A stretch of 64,000 nt of DNA, from positions 1 to 64,000 of IMG/VR virus record IMGVR_UViG_3300047548_001390; one strand, given 5' to 3'. Each line of letters starts with the position of its first letter. Within the stretch, counting starts at the first letter, position 1. Positions 41,501 through 51,400 of the stretch are shown piece after piece. The DNA comes from a virus. The position numbers were made by a program, and so were the translations under genes. The notes under the pieces were generated by a model. It had not been told where the DNA came from and did not search any database. It worked only from the letters and a program-made list of their open reading frames with translations.

Positions 41501-42131
41501 TGGAAGAAATAATTGCTTCGGTAATTTTAAAAACAACGGAACCAGACGGTTGATTGCTAAACTTATCAAACACAATTGTTTGTTTTGGCGTGTATACAAA
41601 GTAACCATTAATATAATACACCCCAGCGTTAACTGAAGCTAAAGCGCCAAAACCAGAATAACTACCTGTGGCCACAGTAGCAACAATACCTGGAGCATCC
41701 TCAATGTAGATTTGCTCACCAGCCTGAAAAGTTACACCACCTGTTGCTCCCGCACCCGACAAGTACCCCAAATAAAATACGATAGGATCGGTAGGAGTCG
41801 CTGCAACAGTTTTTTTAACAACTGCTCTAATCCCTGTTGTTAAACCAACCACAACTTTTGATTCAAAAGCGGAAGGCAGCAACGATGTATTATTAAGCGA
41901 TGCAATTTTTACGTATGGTGCATTCAACTCTGCAAAGCTATTGCCTGGAATGACTACTGAACCATGTTTGAATACATGGTTACCAAATCTCTCTATTTGT
42001 TTTTGGAGAATGGTTTGTAGTTGAGTAAGTTCGCGTGCTTGAACAGCAAATCCCGGTTTAAATAAAATCTGATGAAACCCTTTGTTCTCATCAAAATCAT
42101 CAAAGTAGGGAGCGGTGTTGTAAATTTTCAT
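38580..42131 (-). CDS. Large virion structural protein, DUF4815 family (1183 aa)
   Basis: The start MKIYNTAPYFDDFDENKGFH, QILFKPGFAVQARELTQLQT and QKQIERFGNHVFKHGSVVIP match the DUF4815-type large structural proteins of T4-like cyanophages. Further on, KLSRTRIEINKARTAEHINS and a long beta-rich body are seen; near the end are VPPVDNWVERRDLA-like and LDRVEFTLTQRKLNG-like segments. It is probably a baseplate-peripheral or fibre-attachment protein. It is 1 base from the gp8 stop, within the wedge operon. A possible internal late promoter lies upstream (42224-42231). Confidence 0.8.
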   Translation of the reverse strand: MKIYNTAPYFDDFDENKGFHQILFKPGFAVQARELTQLQTILQKQIERFGNHVFKHGSVVIPGNSFAELNAPYVKIASLNNTSLLPSAFESKVVVGLTTGIRAVVKKTVAATPTDPIVFYLGYLSGAGATGGVTFQAGEQIYIEDAPGIVATVATGSYSGFGALASVNAGVYYINGYFVYTPKQTIVFDKFSNQPSGSVVFKITEAIISSTDDETLLDPAQGSYNYAAPGADRLEVSLDLEVLPLTSPINQDYVELMRYDSGELLEHSRYPKYSELEKSLARRTFDESGNYVVDGFQPKVREHLRLEQNGGVYSDPVGDKDKLVVEVAAGKAYISGFEVEKLSRTRIEINKARTAEHINSRQVRIRPQYGQYIYVSDIQGAFSAQDRTLITFKNDTTVIGTAKIIAVDYVSTLSAVAGIYKLWVVDVTLSSGRTLEEAMTITYNVNDTAKVIVQYTAPVTSGAFESAEIVSNASGRTATVKYYNPVDGQLYVYKHDSTKLVPRVGELIVGGTSDTQSTTTSRVVLVSIGQTSMLFSLPVNVAATLKNQALQYDLEYTVQKELDIVANASGIGSATISSGTIDPIEDGTFLAIGETGAIPNNLFGLNVDGNTLSFSGGITYANAVIKVFANVTKTNVFPKTKTLTTFSETFNTPGNVITLSKTDIVEVVSVIDTVGDITVNYTLNNGQSDYVYNRGSLSLKGGRSAPVGAVTVTYRYYEHSISGDFFCVDSYASTPDYMDKLIQYSSQTTGQNYNLLNAIDFRPSVGSDGLMTGPNARTNDIVGNDTIFRTNVQYYMGRIDSLVVDASSNLSIISGRPSDSPKSPQIPEGKFEIGQFDIPPYTQLASGVRYGALDVNRHTMSDISKIVRRVERVEDFTTLTLDESSLTSFEVIDAETGLSRYKTGYLVENFANPLLLARKTSSDFSASFIGGAVTARKEKLNVSALLSAGSQHYTIANNFITLPYTEEKIFGQSFSSRLTNVNPFLIIKWDGLLEVIPPVDNWVERRDLATIYETNFNDVRVTRYVSSPPPVTAPARAAQSTPTQINKGWRLIPNEVELFKYLTTGENAAWPLFNIVVTNFVPLDRVEFTLTQRKLNGDTQVRNLTHYSAREYYGLEADGSDNNFFTDFLRNIDYFSVTGKLGEPATGDTSLWQASKYTSSGVSPTNDSTLDNADASLVVYSQQ

Positions 42132-42132
42132 A

Positions 42133-43953
42133 TTAGAATCTTATGTAAGTTCTGATTGCAAAAGCCTGATCCTCTGTTGAGGTAAGAGGAGGATTGTTTG
42201 TGACGTACAGTAAATTGCCACTATATTTATTTACAGTTGGAGACGAAGCAATTCTGACAACTGCATACTGAGAATTCGGATCGTTCTCTTGTACAAATGA
42301 TGTACCTGGCTGCTTGTATATAGCACTAAACTGTTGAAGTCTTACCAAGTTTTCATCGACATCGACCACTCTATATTTTGTGTTGTTGCTAATCAACACA
42401 TCATCTGGCTCAATACCCGTTGCATCTAAAAACACAATATCAAATGTAATGATAGCTGAGTTGTCGGTGACTCGTTGGTTAGTGATCAAATACAGTGGAT
42501 TTTCAATCAAACCAAATTGACGGTAATCTTGTAGTAAAAGATTCATTTCAATCTCGTCTTTGATCAAAGTATATACCAACACCGTTGATCCATACAATTC
42601 TTTCACTGCATCAAACCCATGACCCATGATTGATGGAAGAATTGCGTAGGCTTGAGCATCAACAAATCCTACTCCAGGAACGCGGTTAGGGTCTGTGATT
42701 GTTATTGTAGCTCTACTATATCCGGATCCGTATGACGTCATCACAATTTTTTCAATCAAACCGCCTTCTGCAATCACAGGATACCCAGCAGCTCCACTTC
42801 CGTCACCAGTAATTGTGACAGTTGTAGCCGATGAGTAATTGTTTCCAGCATTTGCGACTTTGACTGCGTAAATGGCGCCAGGAACAGCTGTTTGTTCAAC
42901 GAGTGATTGATCAGAAAGAAAATCGGAAAGCGCAAGAGTTGCTTGGAGAGAGGCTCCTTCCCCAGTTCCAATTACTGTAAGTTTAACAAAAGAATAGTTT
43001 AATCCAGGGTTTTCAATTACCACACCAATAACTTCACCACCATAAACTACAGGACTAATTTCAGCTCCAGTTCCATTTCCTTGTACAAGAATTGTTGTAC
43101 TGGTGTCGGTTGGATAGTTTTGACCAGGATCTTCGATTGCTACATTAACAATTTCACCATCTTGTACAATTGCTTTAAGGATTGCAGTTGGATTATTGTT
43201 GAATTTTCCGGTTCCTGTCTCGGTCGCTTGTAATACTGTGAGTGTAGGATCTGTATATCCCGACCCACCATTAATGATTTCTACTTTTACAATTTCACCG
43301 GTCGTACGAGAAACAAACGGAACAATAACAGCACCAGATCCAGTCTCGTCCTCAACACCAATCGTTGTCTGAAGAACGTCTACGTAACCAGACCCACCAT
43401 TGAAAATCTCTACCTGTTCAATAGCACCCTTACTATAAAAAGCATCAGTTAGTGCTTTCTGAACGGGAACCCAAGCGTCTGATACAAACTTTAATTGTTT
43501 GACAGCAGGAATGCTGTACATGTACTTCCAAATATACCCATCAGCAGTTTGAAAAGGCGATAACAAAGATCCAGTAGGTTTAACTGTTGATGATGCACCA
43601 TTATTGTTATTCAAGCATTTATATACATTGAATTCGTCAGTAACACAATAAAACATAGTGCCTTGCATCAGCTGTGTGTGATCCCACTGCTCAAACACTA
43701 GCCCCGATTCCCACGAATATCTTGTAATGACTAAAGAAGCATCGACAGGAGCTACTTTCCTCATGAACACAATATTATTACGTGTTTCAATGTCGCTCTC
43801 TACAGTAGCGGAAGGTTCCAAGGGCGGAATAGTCTCATCAGCCCAAGGTTCTACCTTTCCAAGATAGTAGAAGAAATTTGCACGACGATACTGAATATCG
43901 TTCAGAATCTGCGTTGCTAAACTAGTGTGAAGTTCAGGTCGAATAACTGGCAT
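42133..43953 (-). CDS. 8: Baseplate wedge protein gp8 with repeat insertion
   Basis: The N-terminal part (NDIQYRRANFFYYLGKVEPW, TDEFNVYKCLNNNNGASSTV, QTADGYIWKYMYSIPAVKQL) and C-terminal part (LLLQDYRQFGLIENPLYL) are gp8 of T4-like phages. At 606 residues it is nearly twice T4 gp8 (334). The difference is a block at about 178-430 made of five or six GGSGY/GQNY/GLNYS beta units with alternating G.GA motifs. These are extra surface repeats also found in gp14, gp18 and the 947-residue protein. gp8 dimers join the wedge. Confidence 0.9.
   Translation of the reverse strand: MPVIRPELHTSLATQILNDIQYRRANFFYYLGKVEPWADETIPPLEPSATVESDIETRNNIVFMRKVAPVDASLVITRYSWESGLVFEQWDHTQLMQGTMFYCVTDEFNVYKCLNNNNGASSTVKPTGSLLSPFQTADGYIWKYMYSIPAVKQLKFVSDAWVPVQKALTDAFYSKGAIEQVEIFNGGSGYVDVLQTTIGVEDETGSGAVIVPFVSRTTGEIVKVEIINGGSGYTDPTLTVLQATETGTGKFNNNPTAILKAIVQDGEIVNVAIEDPGQNYPTDTSTTILVQGNGTGAEISPVVYGGEVIGVVIENPGLNYSFVKLTVIGTGEGASLQATLALSDFLSDQSLVEQTAVPGAIYAVKVANAGNNYSSATTVTITGDGSGAAGYPVIAEGGLIEKIVMTSYGSGYSRATITITDPNRVPGVGFVDAQAYAILPSIMGHGFDAVKELYGSTVLVYTLIKDEIEMNLLLQDYRQFGLIENPLYLITNQRVTDNSAIITFDIVFLDATGIEPDDVLISNNTKYRVVDVDENLVRLQQFSAIYKQPGTSFVQENDPNSQYAVVRIASSPTVNKYSGNLLYVTNNPPLTSTEDQAFAIRTYIRF
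42224..42231 (-). promoter_or_regulatory. Possible internal late promoter
   Basis: AATAAATA within the 3' end of the gp8 coding region (in-frame Asn-Lys-Tyr codons), 93 bases before the DUF4815 gene. May be chance. Confidence 0.25.
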
Positions 43954-43954
43954 T

Positions 43955-44395
43955 TTAATTTATGGTCACATCCCAATTGATAATAAGCGTATCAGCTGCG
44001 TCTTTGTTAACAACTTCATACGTTGTACGACACAACATAGTACCAGCTGTACCAGCATTAAAAATACCAGCCTCAACAAGAGCTCCGGAACCTGTGCCTG
44101 GAGCAAACGTTGCAGTATACCGGATGGTGTTTGTGGTTCTAACAGCTGAATCCAACTCTACACGAGCCAATTCAGCTACAAGTTCTGTGTTTGCTGTTGC
44201 TAAGTTAGAATTAGAAGTACCAACAGACATATGCGACATAACAGCTGAATCGGTACCAATCATACGATCAGCGATAAACTCTTTACCGACAGAAACGACA
44301 AGGTTTGGGACGTGAATTTTTTGCTTAATGCCCTGGTTTTTATCCAGAAGAACAATTGTTAGTTCTCCCGTTGCTTTGATTAAATCGTTGACCAT
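43955..44395 (-). CDS. Virion structural protein (146 aa)
   Basis: The ATG at 44393-44395 is chosen because AGGAG lies 5-9 bases upstream; it gives MVNDLIKATGELTIVLLD. The body has PNLVVSVGKEFIADRMIG, MSHMSVGTSNSNLATANTEL, FAPGTGSGALVEAGIFNAG and CRTTYEVVNKDAADTLIINW. This pattern belongs to small tail structural proteins found in many tailed phages. It sits between the wedge genes and gp8 with its own late promoter. Exact location in the tail is unknown. Confidence 0.75.
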   Translation of the reverse strand: MVNDLIKATGELTIVLLDKNQGIKQKIHVPNLVVSVGKEFIADRMIGTDSAVMSHMSVGTSNSNLATANTELVAELARVELDSAVRTTNTIRYTATFAPGTGSGALVEAGIFNAGTAGTMLCRTTYEVVNKDAADTLIINWDVTIN

Positions 44396-44452
44396 AATTA
44401 CTCCTGTTTGTGCGTAAGACTTCTTAAATGTCTTCAAAACTAGCTGTTAGTA

Positions 44453-44460
44453 TATTTATA
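44453..44460 (-). promoter_or_regulatory. Late promoter for the 146-aa protein/gp8 genes
   Basis: Perfect TATAAATA on the minus strand, 8 bases before the end of the upstream wedge gene and 57 bases before the ATG. Confidence 0.7.
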
Positions 44461-44468
44461 TGTTAATT

Positions 44469-46208
44469 TCAAATCAATGTTCCCTGAAGACTGGCTTCCT
44501 CACCTGCAACACCATATTGTTCTTCGAAATATGGCTCGCCATATTGTTCAGGGAAATAGTTTGTAAGATTATATGATGTGGCTGCATCTAACTGAAAAGC
44601 AATTGCTTCATCAGAAAAAGATTTTATTGACTGTCTGGCATCTTCATCATCAATTAATGATTCTGATTCCAAGTATTTGGCAAAGGTGTTAGCAACCTCA
44701 TCAACAGGATCTAAAAGATCCGATAATCCTTTAGCTACCGTAAAAAACTCTGAATCGGATGTATCGACATTATTATCTTCAAATGGTAATTCAATCGTCT
44801 TAGCCGCTAAATCTTCAACGGTCGCCACGTCAGATACGTTGATCCATTTAAATGGAATTTCAGTAGTAACTTCTACATCTACATCAAGAGTCTCTTTTAA
44901 TAAGAGATTAGAAAAAGATTTATTACCAGCTTGATGTAAATTACTCAACATCGTTTGATAGCGAGACCGCGGTATTTCTGATTCAATCACATAAGAATAT
45001 TGTTGATAGTAGTAATTATCCTGTAATCTAATAAAATTATCGGAAATAATGCCTCTACTATTTAACCACTTCCCTCTTGACGTAACAATTTCACCAAACA
45101 CATATTTCAAAGTAGCCCTTGAAGCTCTCCATTGTGCAATAGTGAGTGGAGAACTTACATCTTGGATTTCTTGAGAAACAACGTTTCTTGTTCTTTGGCT
45201 AATAACGCCAGTAGCAGTATATATTTGAGATGTATAATTTTCTAGAAAATAAGAATTGGACGAAGCATTTGCAACAGTTCCCAAAACTGTTTCAATTGTC
45301 CCTTCTGTCCCATCAAAAATAGTCAGTGTATGTGTACTTGTCTCAAGATCAAAATCATAATCATAACTAACACCAACTGGTTTAACAGCATAGGGAGAGA
45401 CGATTAAACGCTCGCCATCTAAGTGCTCGTGTCCGTATTCTAAAATCTCTACTCGTTGAAGAGTTCCAATGTTGTCGATTTGAGCAACTCTAGCTAACGT
45501 GTTTTTAGTATCAGCTGGGAGAACAATGATCTGCCCTAATTGCCAATCTCTTCCGCCATTTTCAATTTCAATTGATTTAGGAGATAATATTATGTTTCCA
45601 AGAAACGTTGTAATATTATTGTCAGTAATTCTTACCGTTTGATTAGCAAACGCTGTTACTTTTACCGTCGATTTGAAATAAAACCGTGTTATTTCAGAAT
45701 CTAGTATTTCAATGCGTGAGATATCTAGACGTTCTGTTCCGTTTTCATAGTCTAATAGTATAGTGTTAACAACACTTGGAACGCTTCCTTGACGCGTCTT
45801 GACAGTAATAAATCGTTCTTGTTCCCAAATACCATCAGAGGCTCTTAAAATACTATCACGTGGGTACCTTATCTTTACATCATTACCAGCATTATAAACT
45901 GTCTTTAATAAAAAGATTAACGCTTTTTCAGACCCTTTGGCTGTGTATATTTGTTTGATTGTTTTAATGTACTTCGTATCAAACGGCGCTACGTCATTAT
46001 AGATCCCATAAACATCAAGTTGGTTTCTAAAGTATTGAACAAATCGTTCAGGGGTAGTATCAACGTCTAGAACATTCTCAATCTTCCCTAAAGATTGCTG
46101 CTCTTCAACCCATTTGTAATAAGTTTGAACAAAGGCAACAAATGCCGGATATTCATGTTCGATGACTTCCGGAAATTGTTCTTTGATAATTATGTACAAC
46201 TTATCCAT
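44469..46208 (-). CDS. Baseplate wedge-associated protein, gp7 position (579 aa)
   Basis: The start MDKLYIIIKEQFPEVIEHEY with PAFVAFVQTYYKWVEEQQSL and PFDTKYIKTIKQIYTAKGSE is typical of the structural protein following gp6 in T4-like cyanophages. It occupies the gp7 place but is much shorter than T4 gp7 (1032), so the name is not given. The middle is beta-rich and the C-terminal region (about 470-560) is acidic and helical. Its start overlaps the gp6 stop. Confidence 0.75.
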   Translation of the reverse strand: MDKLYIIIKEQFPEVIEHEYPAFVAFVQTYYKWVEEQQSLGKIENVLDVDTTPERFVQYFRNQLDVYGIYNDVAPFDTKYIKTIKQIYTAKGSEKALIFLLKTVYNAGNDVKIRYPRDSILRASDGIWEQERFITVKTRQGSVPSVVNTILLDYENGTERLDISRIEILDSEITRFYFKSTVKVTAFANQTVRITDNNITTFLGNIILSPKSIEIENGGRDWQLGQIIVLPADTKNTLARVAQIDNIGTLQRVEILEYGHEHLDGERLIVSPYAVKPVGVSYDYDFDLETSTHTLTIFDGTEGTIETVLGTVANASSNSYFLENYTSQIYTATGVISQRTRNVVSQEIQDVSSPLTIAQWRASRATLKYVFGEIVTSRGKWLNSRGIISDNFIRLQDNYYYQQYSYVIESEIPRSRYQTMLSNLHQAGNKSFSNLLLKETLDVDVEVTTEIPFKWINVSDVATVEDLAAKTIELPFEDNNVDTSDSEFFTVAKGLSDLLDPVDEVANTFAKYLESESLIDDEDARQSIKSFSDEAIAFQLDAATSYNLTNYFPEQYGEPYFEEQYGVAGEEASLQGTLI

Positions 46209-48031
46209 TAATTCCTACTTGACGTAAAAGTATATGGTCGATCTGCAGAATCAACAACGTAATCTATCGTTGTCAATTCAGGGTCAATAGTTGCAAATTG
46301 ATATTGGGTTGAAACAACATCATTGGACTGAGGTTTGATTACAAGAGTAAATGTGTCTCTTGTAAGACCAGTAATCATAAGAGCGGTGATTTCAATCAAT
46401 CCAGTTGAGTAATCTACAGTTCCAACGTTTCTCACATAAATTTTTTGATTGTTTGCGTCAATATAAAATAAACGTAAAGCGCCAATATTACTATCACCAG
46501 AAGGAGCGTCTTCAATGTAACATACATTTGTTGTGTCGGAAACGTATATTCCGTGTGACAAAATAGATTGTTCTGGTACTCCAGAGTTATAAATCGGATT
46601 ACCTAAGTTTATTTTGTATAGCGATGACACATTAAAAATAGGAGTAACATCTCGGTAAATTTTGACTGTCGTGATATTACTTGTGATAGATGGTTCCGTC
46701 TGATCAATCAACGTAGACAATCGAGACAACTTGAACACACTTCCCAATGCATTTAATTCACGGAGATTAAAATCTTCTATCGTTTGTCTTACTAAACCCT
46801 GTATGTCATTTGGAAAACGTGTCGTTAATTGAGGATTATAGTAAAACGTCGTGTTGAGCTCTATTCTGATGTAAACAGGATCAACAATCTCTGGTGTAAC
46901 ACTTAAGGCTTTTCTTGGCGCAATAATATCGTTTAAAATAATATTTTTTTCATCAGGTGTTAAAACATCATCGTTTTGTGGAACAATAGAGATGAACACT
47001 TTGCCATAAATTGGAGGAACAGCCTCTTCACCACCCCATACAGCAATTGAACGTATATTTGCAAAATAAGCTGAGATGATTGCTTTGTAGTCATTTGCTG
47101 TTACGCATCTGTTTTGTGCGGCATAATATCTTGGAGCAACCCAACGAATAGAATCAATCTCTTCAGCACTTGCACCATTGGCAGCACGCTCTATAGTTGT
47201 GACAAATGGTTGAAAGGCATCAGGTAGACCCCCACCGTAAGTAAAGGTTGAAGCTCCATTAGGCAACTCTCTATTACAAACAATATATGTTAAGGTAATA
47301 ACGTTACCTGGATTAACAGCTGCACCAATAACATTGTTTCCGAATTCAACCTCATACAGACCATTATCCAATTCTTTTATGAAAAATACTTTGTCCGTTG
47401 CTCCAACATCAACAATGTTATTTACATTGACAAATGTAGATGATGTAGACGTTTGCGCATTTTCTGCCACAGACACCACTAATGTGCTTAAATCAACATC
47501 ATTGTTAGGAATAATGAATCTAACACCTGGTCCAACTACATATCGGTACTCTAGAAAAGTCCCTTCTCTTAGCTCAATACCAGTCATAACATATTGATTA
47601 TCTTGTTTTACAGCACTATGAGCTTGTGTAGTGTAAAACGTATAGCGGGTATTATCGACTAATGCTCTAAATGGAGTGTATTTTGGAATTTCAACAAGTG
47701 CTGGAGCATTGACCAAATCGTTAATAAAAGTTAAATCTACAACTGCAGTTGCTGCTCTAGCCGAACGAGGAGTGTATCCTAATTCCTTAGCTTTTGAAGC
47801 CACAGACGATCGCTTTGATGCTGAATCAAGAAATGCTTCGTTAATAGCCAAGTTAGTATACAAAGCATTATAATGCGTGTTGTATGCTAAGATGTCCAAC
47901 AATATAGACAGACCCGATCCTTCAAAATCGTAATCTTGAAACTCTTCTTGACCTCGCAAGAATTCCTTTAGACTTTCTTTTAGCTGATCAAAGTCGAGCT
48001 CTGTTGTTTGGATTTTTTTGTTTAAGATCAT
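46208..48031 (-). CDS. 6: Baseplate wedge protein gp6
   Basis: A 607-residue protein (T4 is 660). The N-terminal blocks ESLKEFLRGQEEFQDYDFEG, SGLSILLDILAYNTHYNALY, NEAFLDSASKRSSVASKAKE and LGYTPRSARAA are the strongest gp6 signature. The J-like/wedge-ring core includes SIRWVAPRYYAAQNRCVTAN and YKAIISAYF. gp6 dimers form the ring that holds the baseplate wedges together. It overlaps gp25 upstream and the gp7-position gene downstream by one base each. Confidence 0.96.
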   Translation of the reverse strand: MILNKKIQTTELDFDQLKESLKEFLRGQEEFQDYDFEGSGLSILLDILAYNTHYNALYTNLAINEAFLDSASKRSSVASKAKELGYTPRSARAATAVVDLTFINDLVNAPALVEIPKYTPFRALVDNTRYTFYTTQAHSAVKQDNQYVMTGIELREGTFLEYRYVVGPGVRFIIPNNDVDLSTLVVSVAENAQTSTSSTFVNVNNIVDVGATDKVFFIKELDNGLYEVEFGNNVIGAAVNPGNVITLTYIVCNRELPNGASTFTYGGGLPDAFQPFVTTIERAANGASAEEIDSIRWVAPRYYAAQNRCVTANDYKAIISAYFANIRSIAVWGGEEAVPPIYGKVFISIVPQNDDVLTPDEKNIILNDIIAPRKALSVTPEIVDPVYIRIELNTTFYYNPQLTTRFPNDIQGLVRQTIEDFNLRELNALGSVFKLSRLSTLIDQTEPSITSNITTVKIYRDVTPIFNVSSLYKINLGNPIYNSGVPEQSILSHGIYVSDTTNVCYIEDAPSGDSNIGALRLFYIDANNQKIYVRNVGTVDYSTGLIEITALMITGLTRDTFTLVIKPQSNDVVSTQYQFATIDPELTTIDYVVDSADRPYTFTSSRN

Positions 48032-48423
48032 TAGCGTGTTCTCTTCAACGTAAGATCAACTGTTATTGGTCGTTGGGTGTTTACAATTCTAAAAGTAATC
48101 TGACAAAACACAGTGTTGTTATCAGGATTTAAAGTCACTTCCACATCAATCAATCGAACACGAGGTTCAAAATTGTTGATTGTGTTGATAATAGCTCTTT
48201 GCAACATTGCTTGTAGCAAAGGTGTAAACGGCTCAAAAAGTAAATTATAGATTTGAGACCCAATTTCTGGGTGAAAAGGCTTCTCATAGTGATTAATCAT
48301 CACTAAATTTTTGACTGATTGCTTAATTGCATTTTCGTCATATTTTTTAGAGATATCACCTGTGACGGGGTTTGCAATAAAATTTAAGTCAATATCGGAA
48401 AAGGTTCGTGTATTTCTGGCCAT
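48031..48423 (-). CDS. 25: Baseplate wedge protein gp25
   Basis: A 130-residue protein (T4 is 132) with the family signature YEKPFHPEIGSQIYNLLFEP (residues about 46-65) preceded by DENAIKQSVKNLVMINH. It is homologous to T6SS TssE and P2 gpW and initiates sheath assembly from the wedge core. Only a weak ribosome-binding site precedes it, so coupling to upstream translation is likely. Confidence 0.95.
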   Translation of the reverse strand: MARNTRTFSDIDLNFIANPVTGDISKKYDENAIKQSVKNLVMINHYEKPFHPEIGSQIYNLLFEPFTPLLQAMLQRAIINTINNFEPRVRLIDVEVTLNPDNNTVFCQITFRIVNTQRPITVDLTLKRTR

Positions 48424-48431
48424 ATCTTTAT

Positions 48432-51400
48432 TTATCCGAGAAGAATGAAACCTTGTCCGTATGTCTTATGATTGTTCATGGTAAACGCCATTCTTCTGTT
48501 TGATCCCCCGCCGTATGTATTATCACGGAATGAAGTATGGATCCAAGTAGAGTTAGCTCCTTCAAATTCTAAAATTAATTGGTCGTAGGAGACGAGTTTA
48601 TCTAGCTCTTTGATTAACTGGAAATGAAGCTCCTTACGTTCTCTACCGCCAATCAATGCAATATCAACTGCACGACCTTTGGTGTGATCAGAGACTTCAC
48701 TTGTACCTTTACGATAACCAGATGTTATCTTCCATTTTCTTCCGTATCCTTGAATTCCTTCTGGTAGTACTTCCAGATACCGTTCAAGAATGTTTTCACA
48801 CAGTGTTGACAAGTTGGCTACAATTTGCTGACGTGTCAAACCACTCTGATCAACAAGTTTGTGTCGAGCATTGAAACCACCATCAAACATCATACCCAAT
48901 GTGAAGTGCTCAGAAAGTTTGAAATCGGCTGTAAACGTATCCGTTGCCATAATCTCTTCCAACTTCGAAGACTGCTTGAATCCAGGAGCTGCACCACCAC
49001 CAGCCGCTTTTTCCGATTCAAACAAATTAGCCTTTCCTTCTTGTGCAACGTTTTCCACAATATATGCTTGGCTAATCGGAGTTGCCCCTTCTTCTGGCAA
49101 CTCATACATGTACTTCTCTTCACCCAGTGTTGGAGGAGACTTAATTGGTTCAACAATGGGATTGATTGGGATTCCAAGTGGTGGAGGAATCATACCGTGT
49201 ACAAGTGCTTTTAGAGCAGGTTTGGTATTATCTGCAAGGGATGCTTGTGTGGGGCCTCTTACAGTGCCACTCATACGAATTACTACGTCAGCAAGAAGAT
49301 GCATGACCCTATCGGTTGATATTAGTAGATCTTGACTAGCTCTAACGTGGTATTTCTTACCAATCGTAACAAATGCATCGTCAGCTGCTTTTATGTGATG
49401 ATCTTTTGACGATTGTTGACACATATCTTCAACAGACAACAAGTGCATTTCCCTTTCAGATTTGACGAACATATGGTTTTTAGAATAAGTATGCAACTCG
49501 TTGTTCGATGTAATGTACATATCGTCTTCAGTTGTCATGATATGAGCTTTCTTGCGCGCTTGAAGATTCATCGTGCCGTTTGCCCAAAGAGAGAAATTAC
49601 CTTCCACAGCAATGTTCATGTCTCTTGCTACACCAATATCAAAATTACCACCTACTTTCATCTCAGCTGACCCTGCAACTTCAATGTTTGCATCAGATCT
49701 ACAATAGATGTTTACATTACCTGAGACTGTTACGTTTGCTTCACCTGCAATAGAAATAAATCCATTACGATCATAAATCGTGTACCCATCCCCTACAATT
49801 TTTGTGACTTTGGTGCCACTAGCATCAATTTCATCAAATGTACCTGAACGGTGATACGTATGGATCCGCTCGTACCCGGGAGTGTCGTCAAATTCCTGTA
49901 CATGGCCAGACTCCGTCTCCATTACTTTGTTATATGGATACTTGGCGCCGTAAGGGATTTTGGGCTGATCAAAATAACCAGCATCGAGAGACAAAGGGAT
50001 TCCCAATGTTCTCTGCGATTCTTTCAATGGAACAATTGTTTCTCTTACCACACCACGAGCTAGACGATTTGTTTCTTGCTCACTAGTGTATCGTTTGAGT
50101 GGATATTTGTTGTGAGGATCGACAAACCCTTCATTCCTTGGCTTACCAGCTTCATTCCCAAGCAATGATCCGTAAAAAGAATATGGATTTTGAGTATTAC
50201 CAGCTAACTTGTCGCCGTACCCATACCCTTCAGGTGTTCTCATCTGATAAAAGTGCTCATAATACACCAACTTACGAGCAGCAATATCAGCTGAGTTATT
50301 ACCAACACACTTCTTTGCTGCATAGAAGTATTGTGGGTGAGCAGTTGGAACAGCCTCTTTGGAACGATCGAGCAAATATAATACAGCGACCTCAGCTGAA
50401 ATGTTAATGTCTGTCACTAACAATTCTGGTTGAGCCACAATTGCATATCCAGAAAGTCTTGCATATCTTTCGTAGTTGGCTCTGCCTGTTAGCTGAATAA
50501 ACCCTCTTCCAAAAAACTTTCCACCATCTCCTGGTTGAGAATTACCTAACTGTCTTCCATTGTTTGCAGGATCATATACAAAGTTGAAGAATTCTTCTTT
50601 GGTTCCCTTTTTACCCACAATCCAGTTTGAATACAATTCGGCTAGAGCAATCTTACCTTTAAACGTTGATGGAAATATTTCCATCAATCTTTCAGGACGC
50701 GTATATTGAGCAGATTCCTCTGAAGGAATCCAATTGCACTCACCACCAACAATTGCCAACAAAGCACACTTCTGTTCGTTGGTTTTCATTCCGTATTTGT
50801 CAGCAGCTTTGAGAAGAGCTTTAATACCCTCTTCAGCCTTCGCTCTGTTGCCTTTCCAATCTGCAGGTGGCGTCAACGGAATTTCAGCCTTAGATCCTCC
50901 TGCATAACGATTCTCATCAATCACTGGAGGCTCAATAACCGGCGAAGCCCCACCGTAATTCGGACCACCATATACGCCGTAAACGGGAGGTGTCCCGCCC
51001 TCTCTTGCTGGAGGAATGAAATCGGGACTTTCCAACGTTACAATTGGTTTTGCTCGTGTGACAGCAATGTTCCCTGCGTTAATATCAGCTGACTTCTTAG
51101 AGCTGTAAGGCCCAATCATAATATTACTGACCGATACTGGATTCTCCAAAATAGGTTTAATTCCACCACCGATAGCTGATTGCAGTCCACCAGTAACATT
51201 ACCTAAACCAAAAAAGCTAACTGCTGTTTGTAATTGACCCAACCCAGCACTTGTAATACCACCAAACTCACCAAATATGGATGTTACAAATGATCTAACA
51301 TTACCGAGCAATGCACCTACTGTACCTGCCAAAGTGACTTGCGATAGTTCCCCAACAACGGTATTCAAAAGACCCGATGCTGTTGTGGAAAGACTAGCAA

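Noticed and set aside
48424-48434. GATAAATA-like sequence before gene 25
   Set aside because: It lies only a few bases before the start codon and would leave almost no leader or ribosome-binding site.
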